Position numbers and translations under genes: made by a program. Shown piece after piece: positions 37,142 through 46,460 of a stretch of 64,000 nt of DNA (position 1 is its first letter; every line of letters begins with the position of its first letter). The stretch spans positions 118,498,315 through 118,562,314 of the forward strand of contig CM070900.1 in NCBI GenBank assembly GCA_036417435.1, read 5' to 3'. The notes beneath the pieces are model-generated. The model was not told the DNA's origin and did no database searches. It saw only the letters and a program-made list of their open reading frames with translations. Source of the stretch: Inia geoffrensis (Eukaryota > Chordata > Mammalia > Artiodactyla > Iniidae).

Positions 37142-40100
37142 GAAGTTACCTCTTTTTCTGTGATAATTTGGAGATATCTAGAATTTCCTTTCTAAAATTC
37201 CAACAATTTTTTTCCCCAGGTAATTCATATTAATTTCCATACTGGTAAACACTGCAAGTCAGAATCTTGCTGTCAACTCATCCTATTATGTGCATCAAAA
37301 AGTATTGTTTGACTATTAGGGAAAAGGCAGCATTTCAGAATTTTAAATTTTAAATTATCTTTTTCTTTAATTGGTAATAATGATACCCAGGTTAAACAGT
37401 TTCAATTCTGCTACACAGAGTGCATACAAGCTATTTAATCAATTTCTGATGGTGGGAAAGTCCACAACTTCCCAAATAGGTATGTATATGAAGAAAAGGA
37501 CCTCTATGCATGGTTCAGTAGCTGAGAAGGGAAACTATGACCATTGAACCATCAAAAATTGCCATCTGTAGTATTGGTAGTTTCATATGGTTCAACTTAT
37601 GTACCCCGTCTGAGGAAAGTGTGATTGATTTTGGTAGTGAGCATGAAGAGATTTCACACTACATAGTTTATAGATACAACTGCACTGAGCAAAGTTCTCA
37701 GAACATAAAGATGAAGATATTATTCAATATTTGTTGATATTATTAATTTGAACAAATTAAAGGTGTATGTCTGATAAATTTATCAATATATAGATATTTA
37801 ACTGATCATCTCCTGTTACTAGGCATCAAAAGAGAATTTCCTAGACTGGCTTCTCATATACTAGGAAATGCTATTAAACCCAATTGATAGTCATCCTACC
37901 TCCATCTATCTAAATATAACTGTTGAAAGCCTAATATTTACCTGGCATTGTAGTAAGTTTTGGAATCCAGCAAAGAAAAAAGACAAAGCTTATTCTAAGC
38001 AATATAGAGCCCATTAAAATCTTGAATAATTATTCAATGTCAATTATTGTAGTATCTGCCTTTTGTCAGATCTCTGAAAATTGGGAGGGGATGATGAATT
38101 TTAGCTGAAAAACCTAAATTTGAGATGACTTTCTACAGGAATGCTACATTGAATTGTACTGTTTTCCAATGTACAATACACAATGAAGGTGACTGGACAA
38201 GGGAGAGAGTGTGCTCTGGCATGCTGTGTGCACCTAGAAGAAGGCCTGCATTTTTCTAATTTTTACAAAGCTGCCAATCGGGTAAGTGCGATCCATGAAA
38301 ATGAGAGACAAGGTAAATGCACAGTAGGTAGCTACTCAAAACTGCAGCTCTAAAAAACCACTTTGAAAGTAGAAAGCTATTTACCTCCATCAATCTGGCC
38401 CTTCGTACACACATGGGAAGTGCTGAAAAGAGATCTTTCCTTACTACCAAGTCATGCTTTCGTGTGGTACCCATCTTTGTAATTGTAGATACAATTCATT
38501 TAAAATTTTGAAGAGTCCTTAGAAGATCGAGTTGACAAAGATTTCTACAATTAAAGATTCAGAGATATAGAGAAGTAATCCTTTTCAAGGCCTTATGGGG
38601 TACCCAAGTATTTCAGTGAGGGTAGGCCAAGATTTGCTGCAGTCACAACCCTCAAAACCCCTGAGGCTGAAAACAATGAGAAAATTTCTTGCTCATTCTA
38701 TACATTTGACAAAGGGCTGTACTACTAGTCCCTCAGGAACCCAGGCTAATGAAGGCTATACCCCAGCAGCAGGAGTAAGGGAACTTGGTGAATTGTACAC
38801 TGTCTTCTAAAGCTTCCATGAAGTGTCAACACATCATTCTTCTCATATTTTCATTTGTCAAAGCAAAGGAGACAGTGTTCAATCCTGCCATGCATACAGA
38901 AATAGAACTGGCATATTCTTGAAAAGCCCTAATGACTACTATACCAGGTTAAAGAAAGACCCAGATAGCTTGTACCCATATTCAAATATGAGTTCAAGAA
39001 GTGTATCCAAAATTAACTGTAAATTATAATTATATACTAAAAAAATCTTCACTGTATTAATGTAATACAAAGAAAATGGCTATGTTCCTTCTGGTCTAAA
39101 AAATTTTAACAGCTGTGAGAACAATGTATCATTTCATAATGGATGAAAATTTTTTAATTGATGTGACAGTATAAATCATGTAAAAGCTTTCATTATTTAC
39201 TATAAATTATTTTCTATTGAGACAGGAAAAAAGAATTAACACTATTTCTCCTCGTTTCTAAAATTAACTTAATCTTAAATTATACTCTAAAGACCTATGC
39301 TATGGCCTTTATTGGCTACAATGAAATAAAGGCTTATTACATTTTGACATTGGGGTCGATCTTCTCAGTATACTTTATAGTTGCAGCAGGCATTGTCTTT
39401 TACACACCCCATAACCACTTTCTTCTCCTGTTCTATTAGAATGCTGGTTTGTTCCAGTTTCCACTTGTTTCACGTTAAGACTTGGAAGAAAATATTAATT
39501 GCTCAAATGTAATCACTGCAGTGACTGTCATTTCCCTTGCTAGTGTTGTATTTAGAAATGGATATATTATAACCCTTGTGTCCAATGAACGGTGAAGGGG
39601 TTTGCTAGTGGGCTTCTAGGAAATCTTTCTTCAATCTTAAAAATAACTTGAACAGATTTTTTTCTTGCTGGATATTGTCAAGTCTGTATGGGATGCCTGG
39701 AACTGTAGCAGCCATCTCATGACAAAGAAATAGTTTACAGACAATAGGCTGAGTTCGGATAGAATGCCTTTAAATTCTCTGAGCTCTATCTTTTGTTATG
39801 TAAAACGTATTCCCTAATCCTTTAAGCCAGTGCTTCTCAAAATGTTGGTCTCAAACAGGACCAACAGCTACTGTCGGAATGTAAATCAATATACATTTTC
39901 TTTCAAGGAAGGTTATCTACAAAGAACATCAGATGGACTAAACAGTGTGGTCAGTGACATAGTTAAGTTACACTTTGGCAGAAAATCTTAATCTCATTGA
40001 GTCTGCAACAACTGTTATTTGGTTGGAGAACTCAACAAATAAAGTTACCTGGGAAAAATTCATTTTTCTTCAGAAAACACTGACACAGACACCATTTTGG

Positions 40101-40149
40101 TGTACAGACCAGAAAGTCTGGGGTTTGCTTTTAGGTAATTTTGCTATTC
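37142..40149. other. Gene-free stretch
   Basis: No gene supported. Frames such as plus 37537-37737, 38595-38810 and 38823-39029 are short, lack domains and have no promoter or splice context. A small inverted hAT-like end ('ccagtgcttctcaaaatg') lies near 39829. Confidence 0.45.
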
Positions 40150-40500
40150 TTAGTTTCAATTCAGTAATTCATTCAATAAATGTTCACTGATAAATTATAC
40201 ATGTAGTATAAATGAATAAGTATAAACTGCCCTGGTCTCAGAAAAATTACAAGTTGGTATGGGAGATAGGAAGGGAAATCAGTGATTACAGTACTTGCCA
40301 AGGTTAACTATAAAGCTGTTTACAGGGTGTTGGGAGACTTAAGTATATTATGTTTGGGAGGAATTGGCAAGGGAAAACTACAGAAAAAGGTGGCACCTGA
40401 GCTAAATTAATATGTGGAGGCCGTTTACAAAACTGGAGCTGTGGCCAGGGTGAGGCTGAAACCATAGAGAAATGACTGTGATGTTAAAGAGTTTTAATTT
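40150..40500 (-). repeat. L2 fragment
   Basis: 'ttcattcaataaatgttcac' at about 40168, then text like 'gggagataggaagggaaatc' and 'ggtggcacctgagct' on the plus strand fit the complement of L2. Confidence 0.5.
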
Positions 40501-40729
40501 TACTGATGGTGACAGCTTATTACATGATCAGCTTGCATTTACTATCATGATTCCAGGCATTTTGGGACATGGTTAAGGTTGAAGTTATTTGCTGGACAAC
40601 TAGTTAGAACTGTAGCTAGACTTAGTAATTGAAAATACCAATTTATAACTGCCAAATGGCCTTGGGATTAACTTGAACAATTTATACAATGTCCATTTTA
40701 GTTCCTCTACCTCATTTGTTTTTGAGTTA

Positions 40730-40890
40730 AGCACTCTATTTTATAACCTTCACAATATCCTAAGATAGTTACTCTGATACACAAGGAAACTGAGGCAGAG
40801 ATAGTCTCTAGTTGAGCTGAAACATGGTCAAGGCTGGCTTTGAATCCAGTCAAATCTTAGTCCTGAGTCCATATTCTTAACCCCCTTTGT
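40730..40890 (+). repeat. MIR SINE
   Basis: Contains 'aaggaaactgaggcagagat', 'catggtcaaggctgg', 'tttgaatccag' and 'agtccatattcttaacc', the MIR core and 3' part in order. Confidence 0.75.
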
Positions 40891-41144
40891 ACTGCTTCTC
40901 TGGCAAAATGTAGGACATTTTGATTTTTCCTGTTAGGGTGGCCAAAGCTTAATTACGATAATTCTGGTTTCCTTGATTCCTGGGTTTCAGCCCCCAACCA
41001 AAATCCCTAATCAGGTATTCTGGAGTCAGGGAAGCCTCTGCATAAGGTACACTTGGCCTACTGTAGTTTCATTAAGTGTGTATGGGTCCACCCAGTGTAA
41101 CCTTTTATAAGAGAATCTGGATTTTTATGGGAATCTTGTGGTTT

Positions 41145-41254
41145 TAGGTGTTGGCTTGAACTTTTAAAAACCAGTGCAGTGGGAAAATATATACATAAAA
41201 TTGAAAAAAAAATCAATATTCTGTGATGGTTTTAAAAACTCAAGCCAACACTTA
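41145..41254. repeat. Imperfect inverted repeat with arms of about 30 bp
   Basis: 'tttaggtgttggcttgaac' and the downstream 'aaccagtgcag' (41146-41181) match the complement of the segment at about 41220-41254 ('gatggttttaaaaactcaag', 'ccaacactt') with few differences. About 45 AT-rich bases separate them. Confidence 0.75.
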
Positions 41255-41340
41255 AAAAAAAAATTAAACTGGAGTCACATGCTTATATGAAATTGTGAAA
41301 AAAAAATTAAACTGGAGTCACATGTTTATATGAAATTGTG
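41255..41340. repeat. 43-bp tandem duplication
   Basis: Two adjacent units (41255-41297, 41298-41340) contain AATTAAACTGGAGTCACATG and end TATATGAAATTGTG. They differ at one base outside the A run (c at 41282, t at 41325). Confidence 0.9.
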
Positions 41341-41845
41341 ATGGTTAATTTTACATTATCAAGTTGACTGGGCCATGGTGTCCAGATATTTGGCCAAATA
41401 TTACTCTGGATATTTCTGTTAAAATATTTTTTGGGATGAGATTACCATATTTTTTTTTTTTTTTGGCCACACTGCACAGCTTGCAGGATCTTAGTTCCCC
41501 AACTAGGAGTTGAACCTGGGCCATGAAAGTGACTGCAAAGTCCTAACCACTGGACTGTTAGGGAATTCCCGAGATTACTACTTAAACAGTTTCAGTAAAA
41601 CCTACTCTCCATAATGTGGGTGAGCCACATCCAATTAGTTGAAGGCATTAACAGAAAAAGATAGACTTCTCTGAAAGAGGGAATTCTGTTAGCAGATGGC
41701 TTCTGACTGGAATATCAACTCTTCCCTGGGTCTACAACCTTCAGTTTACCCCATAGATTGTTGACGCGACAGACCCCCACAATTCCAAGAACCAATTCCT
41801 TAAAATAAATCTCTCTATAGACACATGCTGTTGGTTCTCTGGAGA
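41341..41845 (+). mobile_element. ERVL/MaLR-type LTR split by a SINE
   Basis: The left part has 'atggttaattttacattatc', 'agttgactgggccatgg', 'cagatatttggcc'. The right part has 'aatgtgggtgagccacatcc', 'gaggcattaa'-like and 'agagggaattctg', then AATAAATCTCTC and 'ttggttctctggagaacccc'. The poly(A) signal near the end gives the plus orientation. Confidence 0.65.
41449..41570 (-). mobile_element. tRNA-Glu-type cetartiodactyl SINE
   Basis: On the minus strand GGGAATTCCCTAACAGTCCA, then 'gtggttaggac' and 'ggttcaactcctagttgggg', ending in an A tail. This is the shorter SINE shared across Cetartiodactyla, distinct from CHR. Target duplication GAGATTAC at 41438-41445 and 41571-41578. Confidence 0.88.
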
Positions 41846-42746
41846 ACCCCAATACGAAAACTAAAAAGTTGTCTAGCCTCTATCACTCAATATACTTACA
41901 CACTAAGAGCCAGCCTGTTGAAGGCCTTTTATGGGGATGGGGTAAACCGCATTCCTATCCCGGGAAAGGGAGGTTTTTCTCTCATTCGTGTACACCACTC
42001 AAATACTTTAACTCAATTCAGAGAGAAATTTAATAAATAACATTTTCTACCTAGAACCTGCTGTAAAATACTAAGTTACTTTTGGCTCTTGATATATTTT
42101 AAATCAGGGGGAAAAAATTATTCATTTAGGACTTGCCAGGACTTAAAATGTTTTTATATAGCTCAATGAATTTCAAAATAGGAAGAAGGCTCTATTCCCA
42201 TTTCCTCCAAGAAAACCCTGAAGGCTAAATTTGTAATTTAGCAAAGATTTGAACCAAGAATTCAAAATCATTATATGAACCCTAAACTCTTACTCTTGCT
42301 TCTACTGTTCCAAAAGGTAGAAATCATTAATGTTATACAGAAAAACTCTCCAAGCACAGAACATCTGACTCATCAATGGATAATCAAAACAACACACAAA
42401 TACATAGAATAGTTGGACAAGGTCATTTAGACTAAAATGCATCCATATTTAAATAATTGCCAGGCAGTTACTGAAGAGCCTAAAGATAGGTATTCTAGTG
42501 ACCAAACTGGGATTAAAATGTTCAGTAGCTAATTACTTTCCCCCTGCCCTAATATAAAGCCCTTGGAACTAAGTCACTATATTTTAAGTGGTAAGCAGCA
42601 TTTCATTATTCATAATTTTGATTCACTGATACAGCTAATCAGAGCCATCTCGTAACCCATTTCTACTAGTCAAGGTCCAGAATAAAATGGGAATATTCCC
42701 TATATTGGCTCACATGCTATTACATTCCACTTCAGTTTTTTGTTTT
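41846..42746. other. Gene-free stretch
   Basis: Unique AT-rich sequence; no gene or repeat recognised. Confidence 0.5.
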
Positions 42747-43053
42747 TAAATTATTAATTTATTTATGGCTGCACTGGGTCTTTGTTGCCACTTGCAGGCT
42801 TTCTCTAGTTGCGGCGAGCGGGGGCTCCTCTTTGTTGCGGTACATGGGCTTCTCGTTGTGGTGGCTTCCCTTGTTTCGGAACATGGGCTCTAGGCATGTG
42901 GGTTTCAGTAGCTGTAGTTGTGGCACAGGCTCAGTAGTTGTGGCACATGGGCTTAGTTGCTCACCATGTGGGATCTTCCTGGACCAGGGCTGTAACACAT
43001 GTCCCCTGCATTGGCAGGCGGATTCTTAACCACTGCGCCACTAGGGAAGTCCC
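42747..43053 (-). mobile_element. CHR-1-type tRNA-derived SINE
   Basis: Reverse CHR-1: 'tttatggctgcactgggtct', 'ggctttctctagttgcgg', 'tcagtagttgtggcacatgg', 'gtgggatcttcctggacc', ending 'actagggaagtccct'. Confidence 0.93.
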
Positions 43054-43465
43054 TCAAATAGTTCTTTCATTCAGTCTAAACAAGACTAAAATTGGTCAGT
43101 AGCACATTTATCACGGCAAAAATTTCAGTTTTAGGGTACAGGTCTAGAGGCAAAAAAAGGAAGCTCTTGAACTTAAATCTGCAAACACTACTGGTTTTCC
43201 TAATGATCAACTAATTATCACTCATGGAGAAAAATGAATTTACTCCCTCAAAGTAAAAAAAAGACTAAAAGTATACCTTTTTTCTGTCTTTAAATTAAAA
43301 AAAAATTATAGGACAAAGTTTGTATTTCTTTTATAATGAACTACCGACAAATTCCTGACCCAGGAATCAAAAATTAAAATTCAGAATTTAAAACCAAGAA
43401 ACAAGCTAAATCACGTACATATTTAACTAATAATGCAATATTATCCAAATAAAAAGTAAGCACAG

Positions 43466-43775
43466 GGACTCCCCTGGTGGCGCAGTAGTTAAGAAGTTGC
43501 TTGCCAATGAACGGGACATGGGTTCGAGCCCTGGTCTGGGAAGATCCCACATGCCATGGAGCAACCAAGCCCATGTGCCACAACTACTGAGCCTGTGCTA
43601 TAGGGCCTGTGAGCCACAACTACTGAGCCCACGTGCCTAGAGCCCATGCTCTGCAGCAAGAGAAGCCACCGCAATGAAAAGCCCATGTGCTGCAACAAAG
43701 AGTAGGCCCCACTCACAGCAACTGGAGAAAGCCAGGGTGCCGCAACAAAGACCCAATGCAGCTAAAAAAAAAAAA
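43466..43775 (+). mobile_element. CHR-1-type tRNA-derived SINE with internal duplication
   Basis: Head GGGACTCCCCTGGTGGCGCAG-like, 'gggaagatcccacatgcc', 'gagaagccaccgcaatg', 'caaagacccaatgcagc', A tail. The block around 'gccacaactactgagcc' occurs twice, a short internal duplication. It lies about 400 bases downstream of the COX7C poly(A) site in opposite orientation. Confidence 0.92.
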
Positions 43776-44144
43776 CCAATCCTAATCTAACACAGTCTAT
43801 TCGTCCAAGATAACAGTGTGAATCTATATATGTTCTCTTCCATCTCAATATGTCAGGTAATGACAAGTTCAACAGCCAAGCAACCTCATCTTCTGGATGG
43901 ACCAGTAAATTTGTACTGTCCATGTCTGCAGAGTCCTGCCCCCTTTCCAGCATACCTGGGAGTGGTCCTTATGAACAGTCTGGTTGGAGAAAGCAAAGTC
44001 TCCACTGTTGAAAGCTACGGAAGAGACTCTTAATTCAAACAGTATTAGGTTGGTGGATGAGGCAAATTGCAGCATGTAAAAAAAATAATAAAAAAAAAAC
44101 AAGCACATGCTCAATTATCATGTTCCATATTTCAGAGAAGAGGC

Positions 44145-44255
44145 ATTAAGGATTTATGCTGTAAGTTTATTTACAGACATATCTAAGATGCTGAGTTCAA
44201 GAGTTTGATCCTTTTTTCAAAGAGACTGCACATCTTAAAATGCTCCTCTTCGTAT
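44145..44255 (-). other. COX7C: COX7C exon 3 (3' UTR) with poly(A) signal
   Basis: A pyrimidine-rich acceptor TGTTTTTATTCACAG ends at 44256 on the minus strand. A short AT-rich exon follows, with a canonical AATAAA at 44171-44166. Cleavage would be expected 10-30 bases further, near 44145-44155. With exons 1 and 2 the spliced mRNA would be about 430 bases, in the range known for COX7C. The acceptor choice is an inference from sequence; no transcript was available. Confidence 0.75.
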
Positions 44256-45100
44256 CTGTGAATAAAAACATAAAAAATTAACGATATTAAAGAACCCATT
44301 CATTTAACAGAAATATGTAGTTTCATTAATATACTGTCTGTCCTTCAATTTATGACTGGTACATCAGAAAGCGTTTACAGTATCATGACTTTATTCATAC
44401 TGATTTTCTTCATCATATGCACCATAGTCTTCCCAAGTAATGGCCTGGATAAATCATTTCCCTTCTAAACTAAGACAAGTAAAGTCTTTCTTTTCCAAAG
44501 TATATTTTGGAATTTATTCCAATCATGCCACAGAGCTTCCTTTAGTGCTACTTTTGCTGAAAATTCTGATTATAATTTAACTTACTAAATCCTTTCTTCT
44601 CACTCAGGGAATCTACTAATCTTGCTGCACACAAGATTCCTTCAGGTATACACTAATATATACTGCCCTCAAGACAGATTAGCATTAATCAGTTTACTAG
44701 AACTTTACCTGGACAAGTACCTGAGCTCTGGAACGAGACTGCCTGGGTAAAAATTCTGGTCCACCATCACTAGCTATGGAATACTGGGCAACTTAACACT
44801 TTTGTTTTTTGGTCTCAGATCAGGTTAACATCATCCACCTCAGTCTTGCCTCGTAGCCAACCTGAGCTTATTAATGTAAAGTGTGCCTGACAAAGCACAG
44901 CACTCAATAATCACTGGCTTTCAGGCAAAGATACATTTGTTTATAGGTTTAACCTGTCTCCTTCAATGCCACACCCACACTTAACTTCAGGAATTACACC
45001 ATCACACAATAGTGTATTTGTGATTTTGGGGGGCGTGGTAAGGGAAGAAAGGAAAAAAGGGGAAACCTCTGTGAAGATTAGAAATGCACTAATTATTTAC
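44256..45100 (-). other. COX7C: COX7C intron 2 (within the 3' UTR)
   Basis: An 845-base GT-AG intron between the stop-containing exon and the terminal UTR exon. It contains an ancient MIR at about 44722-44912 on the opposite strand; the rest is unique AT-rich sequence. Confidence 0.75.
44722..44912 (+). repeat. MIR SINE
   Basis: The segment has the MIR core order: a stretch like 'gagactgcctgggt', then 'tcactagct', then a 'gggcaact' stretch, ending in a 'cagcactcaataat' tail. It is diverged, as expected for an ancient tRNA-derived SINE, and lies in COX7C intron 2. Confidence 0.65.
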
Positions 45101-45229
45101 CTGTCTCATGGATTATTTTTTAAGCAGTTGGTGTCTTACTATACAGAAAGGTGCAACAAATCCAGACCCAAAGTACAAAGTCATCATAGATAGTAACCGC
45201 CACTTGTTTTCCACTGAAAATGGTAAATT
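45101..45229 (-). other. COX7C: COX7C exon 2 (codons 26-63, stop, 12 bases of 3' UTR)
   Basis: The acceptor CCCCAACAG lies just before AAT (Asn26). The frame runs 38 codons to TAA at 45115-45113, then 12 untranslated bases to GAGACAG|GTAAAT, a good donor at 45100-45099. Because the stop lies only 12 bases before the last junction, it should not trigger nonsense-mediated decay. The exon carries the whole membrane helix. Confidence 0.9.
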
Positions 45230-46084
45230 CTGTTGGGGAAAAAAGAGGAAAAAAAGAGAAAAGAAACTGAACTTCAAATCATCTGATTTTATAAATCAAA
45301 AATAAGTATACAGGAAACGCTAATTTTTCCATAATCAGGTTCTATATATGCCATATACCATAACACTTTTTTAAACACTACCTTTCAAATCCTATGACCT
45401 CCATCACACAAAACACTAGAAGGTAAAAAAATACCTGGTCTTACTCATCAACTCTACCCCTCTACACCCTTTCTCGGCCCATTAATACTAGGCTTCAGGT
45501 AACCCTAGGACAGTGTTACTGCTAACTACCCAATTTAAACTATTTATACTTGAGGCTAAAACAAACTTCAATCAAGGGCGGTTAATACTCCTAATTTCGT
45601 CAACTAGTTGGAGACTAGCCCCACACCACAGGCCCTTATATCCTCAACGTTTCAATGACTTTCACTTCGAGTCCGGTGACCTCTAGCTGGGCTTTAAGCC
45701 GCAATACCTACAGCCAGGCGCTTCAGGGCCCTCCAGATCTTGAAGGGCGGGGTGGGGCGCGAGGGGGAAATGGGGGAGCGCTAATGTGAGGTAAGGCCTC
45801 TGGCTTTACCTACTCATTCCTTTTCGCGACTACGGCGCGCAGCCAGGGTCCCGAACTTTCTCCCTGGTCCCTGGAGGAACTGGGATGCTAGTCGACGTCC
45901 CAGATCAAAACCCCGGCTTCCCATCTCTCTCTCCACGGCCCATAGGCGGCCTTGGAGTTCAGCCAGTCGCAGCCAAGTGCCCCCTGAGCCAGGCCCCTTC
46001 CATACTAACCTTCCCCGGACCCTCCTCATAGTGGCTCCTACGGACCACAGAGGTTGTGAACCTCCGGATGCTTTGTCCCAACAT
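45113..46084 (-). CDS. COX7C: Cytochrome c oxidase subunit 7C, spliced (join 45113..45229, 46010..46084, complement)
   Basis: COX7C is a nuclear-encoded single-pass subunit of mitochondrial complex IV in the inner membrane. Seen: ATG at 46084-46082 opens 25 codons beginning [16 protein letters not shown], an Arg-rich matrix-targeting presequence, followed by SHYEEGPGK, the usual start of the mature chain. The frame reaches a GT donor at 46009-46008 after AAG. Exon 2 follows a CAG acceptor at 45232-45230 in phase 0, begins [10 protein letters not shown], contains the membrane helix (about residues 37-56) and ends VRHQLLKK before TAA at 45115-45113. The total is 63 residues, the normal precursor length, with about 47 in the mature chain. 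The start is fixed by family identity. COX7C has many intronless retrocopies in mammals; the introns, intact frame and CpG-island promoter show this is the parental gene. No break was seen. The C-terminal half looks closer to the bovine than the human form as I remember them (Arg36, Met40-Met41, terminal KK). Confidence 0.97.
45230..46009 (-). other. COX7C: COX7C intron 1
   Basis: A 780-base GT-AG intron in phase 0. Its 5' half lies inside the CpG island and holds a G-rich run (45745-45776). The 3' half is AT-rich and unique. No repeat, snoRNA or hidden exon was recognised. Long frames here, such as minus 45814-46233, are read-through of exon 1 and island sequence and are not credible proteins. 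Confidence 0.88.
45745..45776 (+). other. G-quadruplex-forming motif in COX7C intron 1
   Basis: Five G tracts of 3, 4, 4, 5 and 5 bases are separated by loops of 1, 1, 5 and 4 bases. This satisfies the standard G3+ N1-7 rule on the plus strand, the template strand for COX7C, about 430 bases downstream of the start. Folding is inferred, not shown. Confidence 0.7.
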
Positions 46085-46100
46085 AGCGCTGTTGGAAGCC

Positions 46101-46115
46101 CTGCGAAAGTCGCAG
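46101..46115 (-). other. Short hairpin in the COX7C 5' UTR
   Basis: CTGCGA and TCGCAG form a perfect 6-bp stem around 3 bases. It lies 17 bases before the COX7C ATG, where a GC-rich stem could tune initiation. Function is speculative. Confidence 0.4.
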
Positions 46116-46131
46116 AAACTGAAGGCAGAAG

Positions 46132-46142
46132 AAATGGCGGCA
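46132..46142 (-). promoter_or_regulatory. YY1-like site in the COX7C 5' UTR
   Basis: The minus strand reads GCTGCCGCCATTTC, containing the YY1 core GCCGCCATTT. It lies about 60 bases downstream of the estimated start, a usual position for YY1 in TATA-less housekeeping promoters. Confidence 0.65.
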
Positions 46143-46256
46143 GCACACCCACCACTCCTTTCCTCACGACCTTGTCCCTTGTGGGCAAGGACCGAAAGGG
46201 AAGATGGGAAATGGGGCAAAGCTCTCGGAACATGCGACAAAGCGGCGGCCCCCGAG

Positions 46257-46276
46257 GATTGTGGGAATTGTAGTTC
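46257..46276 (-). promoter_or_regulatory. ZNF143/THAP11-like site, proximal copy
   Basis: The minus strand reads GAACTACAATTCCCACAATC. This fits the SBS motif ACTACAATTCCCA-AAT bound by ZNF143 with THAP11/HCFC1 at housekeeping promoters. It lies about 55 bases upstream of the estimated COX7C start. Assigned by motif only. Confidence 0.75.
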
Positions 46277-46307
46277 AGAACATCGTGGCGCCTTGTCGGC
46301 CCTGAAA

Positions 46308-46328
46308 GATTGTGGGAAATGTAGTCTC
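46308..46328 (-). promoter_or_regulatory. ZNF143/THAP11-like site, distal copy
   Basis: The minus strand has ACTACATTTCCCACAATC, a second copy of the motif with one change in the core, about 51 bases further from the gene and in the same orientation. Paired SBS motifs are common in strong TATA-less promoters. Confidence 0.65.
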
Positions 46329-46460
46329 GCCCAGGTTCCGGTAGGATTAGAACATACTTACCAGCAGTGTTTCTTCCGGACGTGAGTTCTTGTCGTGTTC
46401 TTGTCCGGGTTCTTGGCGCCTGTTTCTAGAACGATTTTACTGAAGTTAACGAAGCAGTTT

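Larger units (their letters stand above)
46010..46203 (-). other. COX7C: COX7C exon 1 (5' UTR plus codons 1-25)
   Basis: The 3' border is the donor AAG|GTTAGT at 46010/46009. The 5' border is estimated: a pyrimidine-rich stretch CTTCCCTTTCGGTCC on the minus strand around 46191-46205 resembles the 5'-terminal oligopyrimidine starts common in housekeeping genes, giving a 5' UTR of about 115-120 bases. The UTR holds a YY1-like site and a small perfect hairpin. No upstream ATG was seen in this short UTR. The exact start needs CAGE or 5' RACE data. Confidence 0.8.
45640..46460. promoter_or_regulatory. CpG island and TATA-less promoter of COX7C
   Basis: CpG dinucleotides, rare elsewhere in the window, are dense from about 45650 to 46450, and GC content rises sharply. 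The island covers the promoter, exon 1 and the 5' half of intron 1. No TATA box lies upstream of the pyrimidine-rich start region. ZNF143-like sites lie about 55 and 110 bases upstream of the estimated start, and an ETS-like CTTCCGG lies near 46374-46380. Island promoters of this kind are usually broadly expressed and often fire in both directions. Confidence 0.9.

Noticed and set aside
44041..44070. MADE1/mariner-like end ('attaggttggt') downstream of COX7C exon 3
   Set aside because: The match stops after about 11 bases and no second terminal repeat was found.
45814..46233. A 139-codon minus-strand frame and two plus-strand frames in the CpG island
   Set aside because: High GC reduces stop codons. 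The real product in this place is COX7C exon 1, in another frame of the minus strand.
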